Shown here in pieces: positions 7,921 to 16,670 of a DNA stretch of 34,593 bases (positions within the stretch are counted from its first letter, which is position 1; each line of letters opens with the position of its first letter). The stretch comes from Chloroflexota bacterium (lineage in GTDB: Bacteria > Chloroflexota > UBA11872): the NCBI GenBank assembly GCA_009839425.1, contig VXPS01000110.1, forward strand, positions 1 to 34,593, in the 5' to 3' direction. A program made the position numbers and the translations under genes. A model generated the notes under the pieces. It saw only the letters and a program-made list of their open reading frames with translations, had not been told where the DNA came from and searched no databases.

Positions 7921-9896
7921 TGACTCGCCAGCGACGGCGAGTTCCGCTATTGATCGCCGCCTTGGTGGCGCTGTTGGTCGCATTGACGCTGGTGTTTGCA
8001 TTGCAGCCAAACTCCGGCTTCAGGTACATCGCCGTCAGTAGCGGCGATTACCACACCTGCGCCCTCCGAGAAGACGGAACGCCGGTCTGCTGGGGTGCAC
8101 AGCTGAACGATGAGTCGCCAGGCCTCGGCCAGGTGGGCTGGGGCCAATCCTCGCCGCCGGCCGGATTGCGGCTCATCGCAATCAGCAGCGGCGCTTACCA
8201 CACGTGCGGCCTTCGTGAAGACGGTACGCCCGTGTGCTGGGGCGCCCAGCTCAACGAAAAGTCGCTAGGCCTCGGCCAGGTGGGCTGGGGTGACGACGAG
8301 TTCGGAAGAGCGTCGCCCCCTGTCGGCGAGCGATTCAAGTCCATTTCAAGTGGCTTCGATCACACCTGCGCAGTTCGTCTGGACGGTTCGCTCTCGTGTT
8401 GGGGCGAGGACGGCAATGGTCAGGTCTCACCACCCACGGGGCACTCGTTCACCGAAGTCAGCAGCGGCCAGGGTTACAGCTGTGCTCTACGCGAAGAAGG
8501 CGCCGCCGTCTGCTGGGGACGCACCATTTACCAGAGCGCGGAAATCTTCGACGGGCAGCAGTTTTCCGCCATTAGCAGTGGAGCGCTTCACTTCTGCGCC
8601 CTGCGGACCGACGGCACCCCCGTCTGCACCGTGGATGAGGTCTTTCTCGACGAGCTGCCACCCGAAGGCGAGACGTTTTCGGCAATTAGCACTGGATTTG
8701 AGCACGTCTGCGCCCTTCGACCTGACGGTACGCCGGTGTGCTGGGGCGGCAACAGCTACGGACAGGCCACGCCACCTGCCGGGGAGCGCTTTGTCGCCAT
8801 CACCAGCCACGTCGAACACACGTGCGGCCTCCGAGCGGATGGCACGCCGGTGTGTTGGGGCGCCGCCGATCCGCTCATCGATCAGGGTCAGGCTTCTCCG
8901 CCGCCGGGGGAACGGTTCGTCGCCATCAGCAGCGGCGACGCATTTACCTGCGGCCTCCGTGCGGACGGTACCGACACCTGCTGGCGCTTTTACCCCACGA
9001 CACACGGCGTCGACCGGAAGCGCGATCGCGTTCACCTCTATCTCGGCCTCTTGGTCCCGGAAGGCATCAGCAGTCGTGGCTTTAGTGCCATTGGCGAGCG
9101 TGCGCTTGCTGTGGCCAGTGCCGGCAATCGGTTCACCTGCGCCCTCGACACGGACGGCGCTGCGGTGTGTTGGGGCATCGACGACTACGGCCAGGCGTCG
9201 CCGCCGGAAGGCGAACGCTTCACCTTACTTAGCAGCGGGGAACGCCACGTGTGCGCGCTGCGCGGCGACGGCACACCCGTCTGTTGGGGCGACCCTGCAC
9301 AGGGACGCACCACACCGCCTGATGGCGAGAGGTTCGTCGCCCTCCAAAGCGGCTGGGCGCACACCTGCGGGCTTCGCTCCGACGGTGGTGCCCTCTGCTG
9401 GGGCCGGGATGACTACGGTCAAGCGTCGCCGCCATCAGGCGATAGATTCGTGGACATCGCGAGTGGACAAGCGCACACGTGTGGAATTCGCGAGGACGGG
9501 AATCCCGTCTGCTGGGGTCGGAACGATGTACGACAAGCCTCGCCTCCGGAAGGCGCGGCGTTGGTTGCCATTAGCAGCGGTCTGGACCACTCGTGCGGTC
9601 TCGCCGCGGACGGCGGCCCGATTTGCTGGGGCGATGACGACAGCGCTGTCGTCCGGGTGCAAGTTGTCGACCAATTGACGTCAATTGTCAGTGGTCGCGA
9701 TTTCGCCTGTGGCCTGCGACCCGATGGGACTCCCGTGTGCTGGGGCGACGACGATGCGGCATTCCCGCAGGGCGAAGGGTTGATGGCCCTTAGCCTCGGG
9801 CTCACCCACAGTTGCGGCCTGCGTCCGGACGGCCGACCTGTCTGCTGGGGCGACGGCTACGAAGCGCCAGTCGGATCCGCCCGTCAGTCGAACTAA
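7920..9896 (+). CDS. RCC1-like repeat protein with N-terminal membrane anchor or signal; about 15 repeats
   Basis: Repeats of the form F.AISSG..HTCGLR.DGTPVCWG....GQASPP.GER. ORF is open from 7836, but ATG 7920 (MTRQRRR + TM) is the likely start. Confidence 0.85.
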   Translation: MTRQRRRVPLLIAALVALLVALTLVFALQPNSGFRYIAVSSGDYHTCALREDGTPVCWGAQLNDESPGLGQVGWGQSSPPAGLRLIAISSGAYHTCGLREDGTPVCWGAQLNEKSLGLGQVGWGDDEFGRASPPVGERFKSISSGFDHTCAVRLDGSLSCWGEDGNGQVSPPTGHSFTEVSSGQGYSCALREEGAAVCWGRTIYQSAEIFDGQQFSAISSGALHFCALRTDGTPVCTVDEVFLDELPPEGETFSAISTGFEHVCALRPDGTPVCWGGNSYGQATPPAGERFVAITSHVEHTCGLRADGTPVCWGAADPLIDQGQASPPPGERFVAISSGDAFTCGLRADGTDTCWRFYPTTHGVDRKRDRVHLYLGLLVPEGISSRGFSAIGERALAVASAGNRFTCALDTDGAAVCWGIDDYGQASPPEGERFTLLSSGERHVCALRGDGTPVCWGDPAQGRTTPPDGERFVALQSGWAHTCGLRSDGGALCWGRDDYGQASPPSGDRFVDIASGQAHTCGIREDGNPVCWGRNDVRQASPPEGAALVAISSGLDHSCGLAADGGPICWGDDDSAVVRVQVVDQLTSIVSGRDFACGLRPDGTPVCWGDDDAAFPQGEGLMALSLGLTHSCGLRPDGRPVCWGDGYEAPVGSARQSN

Positions 9897-10057
9897 CGTT
9901 CACGACCATAGCCATAGGCCAGACGGTGTCCGGACGCACCCTTACCCTGATCCTGACGCCGGTTCAGCCCAAGATCTACTACCCGGTGACGGACCGATGG
10001 GCCGGCCGTCATGAGCGGCAGACGTACCGGACTTCGGAAAGAGGGGTGGTTGAGTGA
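9897..10057 (+). pseudogene. 5'-truncated toxin remnant (BrnT-like C-terminal region) upstream of antitoxin
   Basis: In the 9812..10057 frame: IAIGQTVSGRTLTLILTPVQPKIYYPVTDRWAGRHERQTYRTSERG resembles the C-terminal part of BrnT-like toxins; its TGA stop (10055-10057) overlaps the antitoxin GTG start (10054-10056). Confidence 0.5.
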
Positions 10058-10341
10058 GTAAGACGAAGAAGCAGACTCGGATTCCGACGTTCAACAGCCG
10101 CGAGGAAGAGGCCGAGTTTTGGGACACGCACGACACGGCTGACTTCGAGGACGAGTTCGAGCGCACCGAGGTGCGCTTCGCCAAGAACCTCTCCCAGGGC
10201 ATCACAGTGCGCTTTACGGCTGAGACCCTCGAGACCCTGCGGGCGACGGCCCAAAGAAAAGGCATCGGCCCAACGACGCTGGCTCGTATGTGGATCCTCG
10301 AGCGCCTCGAAGCGATTGACCAGGGGACTGCCGCGCCATAG
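10054..10341 (+). CDS. CopG/BrnA-type antitoxin
   Basis: FNSREEEAEFWDTHDTADFEDEFERTEVRF...ITVRFTAETLETLRATAQRKGIGPTTLARMWILERL: acidic N-terminus plus ribbon-helix-helix-like C-terminus. Confidence 0.78.
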   Translation: MSKTKKQTRIPTFNSREEEAEFWDTHDTADFEDEFERTEVRFAKNLSQGITVRFTAETLETLRATAQRKGIGPTTLARMWILERLEAIDQGTAAP

Positions 10342-11120
10342 CTCAGGACTTCGCCGGCGACCTGTTTGACTCGAAGCGCTCCGCCGAACTCTACGCCCGC
10401 GCTCGCCCCTACCACCACGACCTCGTCATCCAGCGAATCGCGGCCAAACTGGAAATCGACGACCGTCTCGACGACGTGCTCGACGTCGCCTGCGGAACCG
10501 GGCTGTCCTGCATCGCCTTGAAGCAGATCGCAAAGCGAATCGTCGGTTCCGACATCTCAGCCGCCATGCTCGCCCAGGCTGAGCGCGACGAGCGCATTGA
10601 CTACCTGCGCTGTCCGGCCGAGGCCCTACCCCTGGCCAGCCGGTCCTTCGACCTCCTAACCGTCTCGTCCGGCTTGCACTGGTTCGAGCGACACGCCTTC
10701 CTGGCGGAAGCCAGCCGCGTGCTCAGGCCCCGCGGCTGGCTCGTCATCTACGACAACTTCTTTTCCGCCAATCTTCGCGGCAATCCGGCCTTCAAACCCT
10801 GGTTCAATTCGACCTACCTTCAGCGCTTCCCCACGCCCCTTCGCGACAACCAACCTCTTGGCGATCAGTCGGCCAGACACGCCGGCTTTCACTTGCTCGC
10901 GCAGGAGAAGTACGCCAACGTCGTTTTCTTCGATCGAGAGCAGTTGGTCGACTACTTGCTCACCCAGACCAACGTCCTCGCGGCCATCCAGGGTGGCGAT
11001 TGGACCCTCAACGACGCCCGGACCTACCTCACGGACGAAGTCAGCCCCTACGTCCCATCATCCGAGCCGCAAGCCTTCGACTTCGGCGGCCCGATCGCCT
11101 ACCTGCGCAAGATCGGCTAA
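10338..11120 (+). CDS. Class I SAM-dependent methyltransferase (start codon uncertain; possible ATA)
   Basis: VLDVACGTGLSCIALKQIAKRIVGSDISAAMLAQAE (motif I) and downstream Mtase fold. Convincing N-terminus AQDFAGDLFDSKRSAELYARARPYHHDLV lies upstream of the first canonical start (GTG 10476). Confidence 0.85.
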   Translation: MAQDFAGDLFDSKRSAELYARARPYHHDLVIQRIAAKLEIDDRLDDVLDVACGTGLSCIALKQIAKRIVGSDISAAMLAQAERDERIDYLRCPAEALPLASRSFDLLTVSSGLHWFERHAFLAEASRVLRPRGWLVIYDNFFSANLRGNPAFKPWFNSTYLQRFPTPLRDNQPLGDQSARHAGFHLLAQEKYANVVFFDREQLVDYLLTQTNVLAAIQGGDWTLNDARTYLTDEVSPYVPSSEPQAFDFGGPIAYLRKIG

Positions 11121-12442
11121 CCCGACACCACGCTCCGCGCCATTTCCTTCAGCGTCGGCCGCTTGCCGTACATCAGCAGGTAGGCCCGGAACAACCGCAT
11201 CGCCAGCCACAGCGCGCCCGACGCACTCGCCGCCAGAACCAGCAGCGCCGCGACGGTCTCCAGCGGTCCCATCGCGCCAATAGCAAGGCGAATGAAACCA
11301 GTGACGGGCGCCGTGACCGGGATGTACGTCAACACCCGAGCCACGGTGCCCTCCGGTTCCGTAAACAGGATGAAGTTCAGCCAGACCGGAATGAAGGCCG
11401 GCACGATAACGATGGCCGAAATCTGATTGGCCTCGCGCAGCGAGGTCGTTATCGCTCCCACGGCCGCCATCAGCGATGCGAAAAGCGCGTAGCCGAACAG
11501 GAAATACCCGGCCGCGATCGCAATGTCGCCGACGCCCGGCATGGTCAGAAAGTCGGCCGGAATGTCCACGATCCGGCCGACCACTAGCACGCCCACCCCG
11601 ACGGAGGCCAGCCACGCCGCCATCTGCAACAGCCCCGCCGCGCCCAGGCCAAGGAACTTGCCCAGCAGCAGCGCGTCCGGCTTGACCGACGACAGCAGCA
11701 CCTCCATCACCCGGTTTTCCTTCTCCTCCACCAGCGCGTTAAGGACATAGCCTGAACTGAAGAAGACGGAAAACAAGAGCGAAATGCCGGCAACGGCAAA
11801 GAACGCCGCCCGGCCAATGTCGAACCCCGCCGACTCGTCCTCCGCTCCGTCCGGCCGGACTTCCTCCACCGCGAGTGTGAAGGGGACCTGGAGCCGCTCG
11901 GCCAATCCGGCCGGGACCTCATCGGCGAACAGATTCGAAAGCACGAACCCGCGCAGCGTCCCGCTATACGAGGGACCGTCCGGTCCAAAGACGCCCCCGT
12001 CGTCGGCGATCTGAACCCGCACGACCGTTCCCGTCTCGGCAAAGTCGGGCGGGAACACGAAGAGAGCGGCGATCTGCTCGTCCATGAGCGCCGCTATGCC
12101 GGCCTCACGATCCGACACCGGTACGAACACTGCGCCAGGCTGTTCCTGGTATGCGCCAAACAGCGCCGGACCGTCCGTAAGGTCTACGTAGCCCAGTCTT
12201 GGCGTCTCAGCGCTGGACTCGGCGCTCGATGAGGTCTCGGCTTCGGCGTCCTCCCGCGTCACCAGCGTGAAGATCGCAAAGCCCGCCACCGCCAGCGCCA
12301 CCAGCACCGATACGGCCGCCGTCAGGATGATGTATGAGGGACGGGTGACGGCCGTCCGGAACTCGTGCCTAGTCACAATGCGAACGCTACCCACCGGGGC
12401 GCGCCCCTTCATCCGGCGTCCCGTTCCCGTTGGCGCTCCCAT
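11117..12442 (-). CDS. ABC transporter permease, NatB-like
   Basis: RIVTRHEFRTAVTRPSYIILT N-terminus, large extracytoplasmic domain, VLNALVEEKENRVMEVLLSSVKPDALLLGKFLGLG signature. Confidence 0.88.
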   Translation of the reverse strand: MGAPTGTGRRMKGRAPVGSVRIVTRHEFRTAVTRPSYIILTAAVSVLVALAVAGFAIFTLVTREDAEAETSSSAESSAETPRLGYVDLTDGPALFGAYQEQPGAVFVPVSDREAGIAALMDEQIAALFVFPPDFAETGTVVRVQIADDGGVFGPDGPSYSGTLRGFVLSNLFADEVPAGLAERLQVPFTLAVEEVRPDGAEDESAGFDIGRAAFFAVAGISLLFSVFFSSGYVLNALVEEKENRVMEVLLSSVKPDALLLGKFLGLGAAGLLQMAAWLASVGVGVLVVGRIVDIPADFLTMPGVGDIAIAAGYFLFGYALFASLMAAVGAITTSLREANQISAIVIVPAFIPVWLNFILFTEPEGTVARVLTYIPVTAPVTGFIRLAIGAMGPLETVAALLVLAASASGALWLAMRLFRAYLLMYGKRPTLKEMARSVVSG

Positions 12443-13373
12443 CAGCGCCGCCTACGATTTGCAGGAATATCTCCTCCAGCGTCGGCGCCTCACGCTCGAA
12501 CCGCTCGATCTGCACGCCCGCATCCAGTAGCGACCGCAGCACGCCCTCGGCCGAACCGTCGTCGTCCAGGCTGATTCGCCAGCCATCGCCGTGCGACTCA
12601 ACGGTCGCCACGCCCGGCAAGCTCAGGGCGTACGGCAGGTCCGATGCGCACTCCACCAGTAGCCGGTCGCTCGCGTGCTGCCGTCGAATCTCCCGTACGC
12701 CGCCGTTCAGCACGATCTCGCCGCGGTTGATCATCACCACCCGGTCGCAGAGTTCCTCCACGTCCGTCATCTGGTGCGTCGAGAACAGCACGGCCACCCC
12801 GTCGTCTCGCAATTCGGCCACCGTGTTCTTCATCAGTCGCACGTTGACCGGATCCAGGCCCGAGAACGGCTCGTCCAGCACCAGGAAGTCCGGCTTGTGC
12901 TGAATCGTCGCCGCAAACTGCAGCAACTGCCGCAGCCCGCGGCTCAGCTCGCCCACCTTCTTGGGGCGGTGTTCCGTCAGGCCCAACCGCTCCAGCGCGG
13001 CGTCTGCCAGCCCCGGCGCCTCCTGTGTGGGAACTCCCTTTAACTCCGCCATGTATTTCAGGATCGGCGGGATGCGCAGCCCCGGATACAGCCCGCGCTC
13101 CTCCGGCAGATAGCCGATGCGCCGCCGCGCCGCGTCATCGATCGGCGCGCCAAACACCTCCACCGTGCCGCGGTCCGGCGCAAAGATGTCCAGCATCATC
13201 CGAATCGTGGTGCTCTTGCCCGCGCCGTTGGGCCCCACAAAGCCCACCACCTCGCCCTGCGCGATCTCCAGCGAGACATCCCGCACCACGTCCAGCGCCC
13301 CAAACCGCTTCCACAGGGCGCTGGCCCGCACCGGAACGCCGTGCGGTCCACCGTCGGATGCAAGAGCCGCCAT
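12387..13373 (-). CDS. ABC transporter ATP-binding protein, NatA-like
   Basis: Walker A GPNGAGKSTT, signature LSRGLRQ, Walker B FLVLDEPFSGLDP. ORF is open to 13448; start at the internal M (MAALASDGG, about 13373) is more likely. Confidence 0.9.
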   Translation of the reverse strand: MAALASDGGPHGVPVRASALWKRFGALDVVRDVSLEIAQGEVVGFVGPNGAGKSTTIRMMLDIFAPDRGTVEVFGAPIDDAARRRIGYLPEERGLYPGLRIPPILKYMAELKGVPTQEAPGLADAALERLGLTEHRPKKVGELSRGLRQLLQFAATIQHKPDFLVLDEPFSGLDPVNVRLMKNTVAELRDDGVAVLFSTHQMTDVEELCDRVVMINRGEIVLNGGVREIRRQHASDRLLVECASDLPYALSLPGVATVESHGDGWRISLDDDGSAEGVLRSLLDAGVQIERFEREAPTLEEIFLQIVGGADGSANGNGTPDEGARPGG

Positions 13374-13493
13374 GGCGGAGAGTCTATGCCCCACCGTTAC
13401 CCGCGACCGTGATGAACACCCCACAAGCGGAGCCATGCGACGGAGCAACCATGCTTGTGATGACCTGAGCGCAAGGTATTCTTTTTGTGTACT

Positions 13494-13631
13494 ATGCTGC
13501 CTGTTGACCGGAATGATCAGTTGGACGACTGGCGGTCGTTGCTCAGAAGCGTGGCCGCCGGCGACGTGATCCTTACGCCGTTCGTTGATGCGGATGGCTT
13601 ACAGAGCGAGAGAGAGCAATTCGATGGGTGA
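13494..13631 (+). CDS. Small ORF (45 aa) directly upstream of and overlapping the glycine-rich gene
   Basis: ATG 13494: MLPVDRNDQLDDWRSLLRSVAAGDVILTPFVDADGLQSEREQFDG, stop 13629-13631; overlaps ATG 13624 of the next gene by 8 nt. Not in the supplied ORF list (too short). Confidence 0.35.
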   Translation: MLPVDRNDQLDDWRSLLRSVAAGDVILTPFVDADGLQSEREQFDG

Positions 13632-14655
13632 CCCAATGATCCGTGTCATGAAGCGGCGACCAGTGTCGTCAGGATTCTGGGTGCAGGACTTCCGGGGCGG
13701 CGACCTGATCTACGCGGACGCCCACCTGGAGGCTGGCAGCTCGGTGGTGTCAGCCTATCCGGTCATGGACCGGTGCGACGCCTATCGCGTCGAGCGCGCG
13801 GTCGATTGGATTCTGAATGCGGCGGCGGCTAGCCGGGATCGGGTCGCGCGAGCCTTCCGCGCGATCTATCCAGGGAGCCGCGTTGAGTCCGAGGTGCTGC
13901 CGTCGGATTGGTGGGGCCGACAGCTTGACGGCGTCATCGGCATCGATTTTTCGGCGTACTTCGGGCATGAAGCTGCGGTGACGGCGGACCGCAGCCGGGC
14001 GGGGCTGGTGATTGACGACAGCACGACTCTCATCAATGTCAGTGGATTCACGACCGTATCTGGCAGCCAGGGGTATCGAGGCTCGGGCCCGGGTGGCGGT
14101 GGTGGACTCTTCAATGGCGGTTACGCGGGCGGCGGTGGACATGGAACGGCCGGTGAGAAGGGTCGGCGGACCGATGGTGCTGGTGCCCTTGGAGGTCCAG
14201 CGATCCCGGCAGTCTGCGCCATTGAGGCGCTTCGCTCGGGCACTTATACAGCCACAACGCTGTCGATGGGCGGCAGTGGCGGGACGGATGGGCATGAAGG
14301 CGGTGATGCCGGAGACGGCATTGTCCGTATTTCGTCCGGGAAGATCACGGAGTCCATGGACCGGAGCTTTACCGGTTCACAGGCGAGCCATAGCTACGGG
14401 GGCGCGGGTTCTGGCGGTGGTTACTACATTGTGAGCCGCCGAGGCTATAGCTTGGCCTCCGGCACGACAGTTGAGCTAGCGGGTGGTGCTCGACAAGGGT
14501 CCAGCAGCACCCGTTACCCAGGTGCGGGGGGCAATGGTCGGTTCACGACCTTCACGGTTGATCAGCCCACAATCGACGGCACCGTTTCCAACGGAGTTCT
14601 TACCCACTTCCAGATCTACCCGTCGATTCCACTTGGCGCTGTTCGTGTGATGTAA
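13624..14655 (+). CDS. Glycine-rich surface or phage-tail-like protein of unknown function
   Basis: GSGPGGGGGLFNGGYAGGGGHGTAGEKG...GGSGGTDGHEGGDAGDGIVRISSGKI...GGAGSGGGYYIV. The track starts at 13585; ATG 13624 is the likelier start. Confidence 0.6.
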   Translation: MGDPMIRVMKRRPVSSGFWVQDFRGGDLIYADAHLEAGSSVVSAYPVMDRCDAYRVERAVDWILNAAAASRDRVARAFRAIYPGSRVESEVLPSDWWGRQLDGVIGIDFSAYFGHEAAVTADRSRAGLVIDDSTTLINVSGFTTVSGSQGYRGSGPGGGGGLFNGGYAGGGGHGTAGEKGRRTDGAGALGGPAIPAVCAIEALRSGTYTATTLSMGGSGGTDGHEGGDAGDGIVRISSGKITESMDRSFTGSQASHSYGGAGSGGGYYIVSRRGYSLASGTTVELAGGARQGSSSTRYPGAGGNGRFTTFTVDQPTIDGTVSNGVLTHFQIYPSIPLGAVRVM

Positions 14656-14679
14656 CAAGGAGTTGCCAGCTTGGCGATA

Positions 14680-14720
14680 CCTTGATTCGGTCTGCTCCGG
14701 GTTCCCCGCGGCAATCAAGG
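14680..14720. other. Intergenic stem-loop candidate (CCTTGATT...AATCAAGG)
   Basis: Exact 8-bp inverted repeat 14680-14687 / 14713-14720 enclosing a GC-rich 25-nt segment, just after the glycine-rich gene; no T-run. Confidence 0.3.
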
Positions 14721-14888
14721 GGAGAACTTTCGATGAACCGGTGCAGCAGCCGGCGGTTCACACGAGGATCGGCAAGTCGACAACCACCCAAGGCTGCGTA
14801 GGCGCAAACGTCACCGGGATGCCACAAGCGCACCGCTCCACCGCCGACTACGATACGCAGGCAACGGCTTCGCGGGGAGGGTGAACGA

Positions 14889-15743
14889 ATGCCGGTAGGA
14901 AGTGGATCGCATCGCTACGAGCGCGTGCAGGGGTGGCCGCAGCTGCCGGCGGACATCTACCTGGGCTGGATTGGCAGCGTGGGCGTGGACAGCCAGGGCC
15001 GCGTCTACTGCTTCTGTCGCGGTACCCACCCCATGGTCGTCTTCGACGCCGACGGCCGCGTCGTCGACACCTGGGGCGACGACCTGCTTAACCACGCCCA
15101 CGGCGTCTATGTGGACGCCGACGAGCACCTCTGGCTCACCGACCGCTACGCCCACGTCGTCTGGGTCACCACGACCGAAGGTCAAGTCGTCCGCCGAATC
15201 GGGTATCCCAACTTCACCAGCGCCGACGGCGGCCTCTTCAACCACCCCACCAACACCCACCTCGGCGCCGATGGGTCCATCTACGTGTCAGACGGCTACG
15301 GCGACACTCGCTGCCACCGCTTCGCGCCCACCGGTCAATTGCTCAACAGCTGGGGCGAGCCGGGCACCGGTCCCGGCCAGTTCGACCTGCCGCATGGCAT
15401 CTGGGCCCTCAGCGATGACCGCATCCTGGTCGCCGATCGCGAAAACCACCGCATCCAGATCTTCGATCCCGACGGTGTCTACATGGACCAATGGACCGGC
15501 TATCGCCAGCCCTCCGACTTCTACGTCGACGAGGACGCCGGCGTCATCTACCTGGCCGAAGTCGGCGGTCGAGTCTCGATTCTCGACCTGACCGGCCGGA
15601 TCATCACCTCCTGGGAAGACCCCGGCGACGGCGGCGCAACCTTCAGCGCCCCCCACGGCATCTGGGTCGACCCCGAAGGCGCCATCTACATGGGCGAAGT
15701 CCAGCGCGACGACGCTCTCTATAAATTCGAACCCATCAGCTGA
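14889..15743 (+). CDS. NHL-repeat (six-bladed beta-propeller) protein
   Basis: Repeats such as GTGPGQFDLPHGIWALSDDRILVADRENHRIQIFDPDG and HGVYVDADEHLWLTDRYAHVVWV. Confidence 0.88.
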   Translation: MPVGSGSHRYERVQGWPQLPADIYLGWIGSVGVDSQGRVYCFCRGTHPMVVFDADGRVVDTWGDDLLNHAHGVYVDADEHLWLTDRYAHVVWVTTTEGQVVRRIGYPNFTSADGGLFNHPTNTHLGADGSIYVSDGYGDTRCHRFAPTGQLLNSWGEPGTGPGQFDLPHGIWALSDDRILVADRENHRIQIFDPDGVYMDQWTGYRQPSDFYVDEDAGVIYLAEVGGRVSILDLTGRIITSWEDPGDGGATFSAPHGIWVDPEGAIYMGEVQRDDALYKFEPIS

Positions 15744-15910
15744 CGAATAGGCCGTCGCTGCAATGCGGACGGCGCGTCGGTTCCGGTCGGTGGCCGTTTC
15801 GCGGCCGTGACGGGCGCTGGCGGGTACGGGCGGCCGCGATGCGAACGGATCCGGCGTTGCACGTAGCAATGATGCGCCGGTATTGACAAGACCGGTGGTA
15901 CGGTTCGGGT

Positions 15911-16669
15911 GTGACCAGTGCACTCCCGGCGGCCGTGTTTTTTGATGCGTACGGCACGCTGATTCACTTTCCGGCCGACCCCTCGCCGTTCGCCTACATG
16001 GCCGACGCGGTGCGGCGGGCAGGGGTGGACTTGCCGCGCGAGCGCCTGGATGCGGCGTTGAACGCCGAGATGCGCTACTTCAAGGCCCACTTCGCCGGGG
16101 TTCGGACGGCGGAGGACTTTGAACGGCTCAAGCTTGACGATGCCCGGGTGTATGTGGATGAGCTTGGAGACACCGGTCCCGTGCGCCTGGACGTTGCCCA
16201 CATGGCCGCCGAACTGCACGAAGCCTTTGCGACACGGGTGCTTCCGGATTCCCTGCCGGCGATCGATGCGGTCCAGGCGGCCGGGGTGCGGGTTGGCGTG
16301 CTCAGCAACTACAGCTACCTGCTGCCGCTGGTGCTGGACGGGTTGGGGCTGGCCGACCGGCTGGACCCGGTCGTGTTCTCGGCAGCCGTGGGCGCCGAGA
16401 AACCGGATCGGCGCATATTCGAGACGGCGGCCGCGGCCGTTGACGCGAAGCCGGCGGATTGCGTGCTGATCGGCGACGACCTGCAGAATGACGTAGCGGG
16501 CGGGCGTGGTTGCGGCATGCCGGTGGTGTGGATCGCGCGCGATGGGGCAACCGCTCCTCCGGGCGTGGCGACGGCCCGAGACCTGGCAGAGGCGGCGCGC
16601 ATGGCGCTGGCGCCCGGGTGGCGGATGCTCTCGCTCACCGAGCCTGGGCGTTCAGGGAGGGACGCCTGA
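15911..16669 (+). CDS. HAD-superfamily hydrolase (HAD-IA)
   Basis: FFDAYGTLI, GVLSNYS, GAEKPDRRIF, LIGDDLQNDVAGGRGCGM motifs; GTG start. Confidence 0.9.
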   Translation: MTSALPAAVFFDAYGTLIHFPADPSPFAYMADAVRRAGVDLPRERLDAALNAEMRYFKAHFAGVRTAEDFERLKLDDARVYVDELGDTGPVRLDVAHMAAELHEAFATRVLPDSLPAIDAVQAAGVRVGVLSNYSYLLPLVLDGLGLADRLDPVVFSAAVGAEKPDRRIFETAAAAVDAKPADCVLIGDDLQNDVAGGRGCGMPVVWIARDGATAPPGVATARDLAEAARMALAPGWRMLSLTEPGRSGRDA

Positions 16670-16670
16670 C

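Noticed and set aside
8290-9678. 462-aa + ORF in another frame of the RCC1 gene, and 6708..7778 +
   Set aside because: Off-frame or antisense readings of repeat/GGT genes; periodic composition comes from the underlying repeats.
7920-9896. Periodic DNA similarity (about 114-bp spacing) considered as a CRISPR or satellite array
   Set aside because: Periodicity is fully explained by protein-level RCC1 repeats in one open frame; no short identical direct repeats with unique spacers.
14735-14803. Short ORF MNRCSSRRFTRGSASRQPPKAA in the intergenic gap
   Set aside because: 22 codons, Arg/Ser-rich, no supporting overlap or RBS; not distinguishable from chance.
15883-15910. TTGACA just upstream of the HAD gene, considered as a promoter
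   Set aside because: No -10-like hexamer at 16-18 nt spacing before the GTG start; the nearest TACGGT is only 10 nt away.
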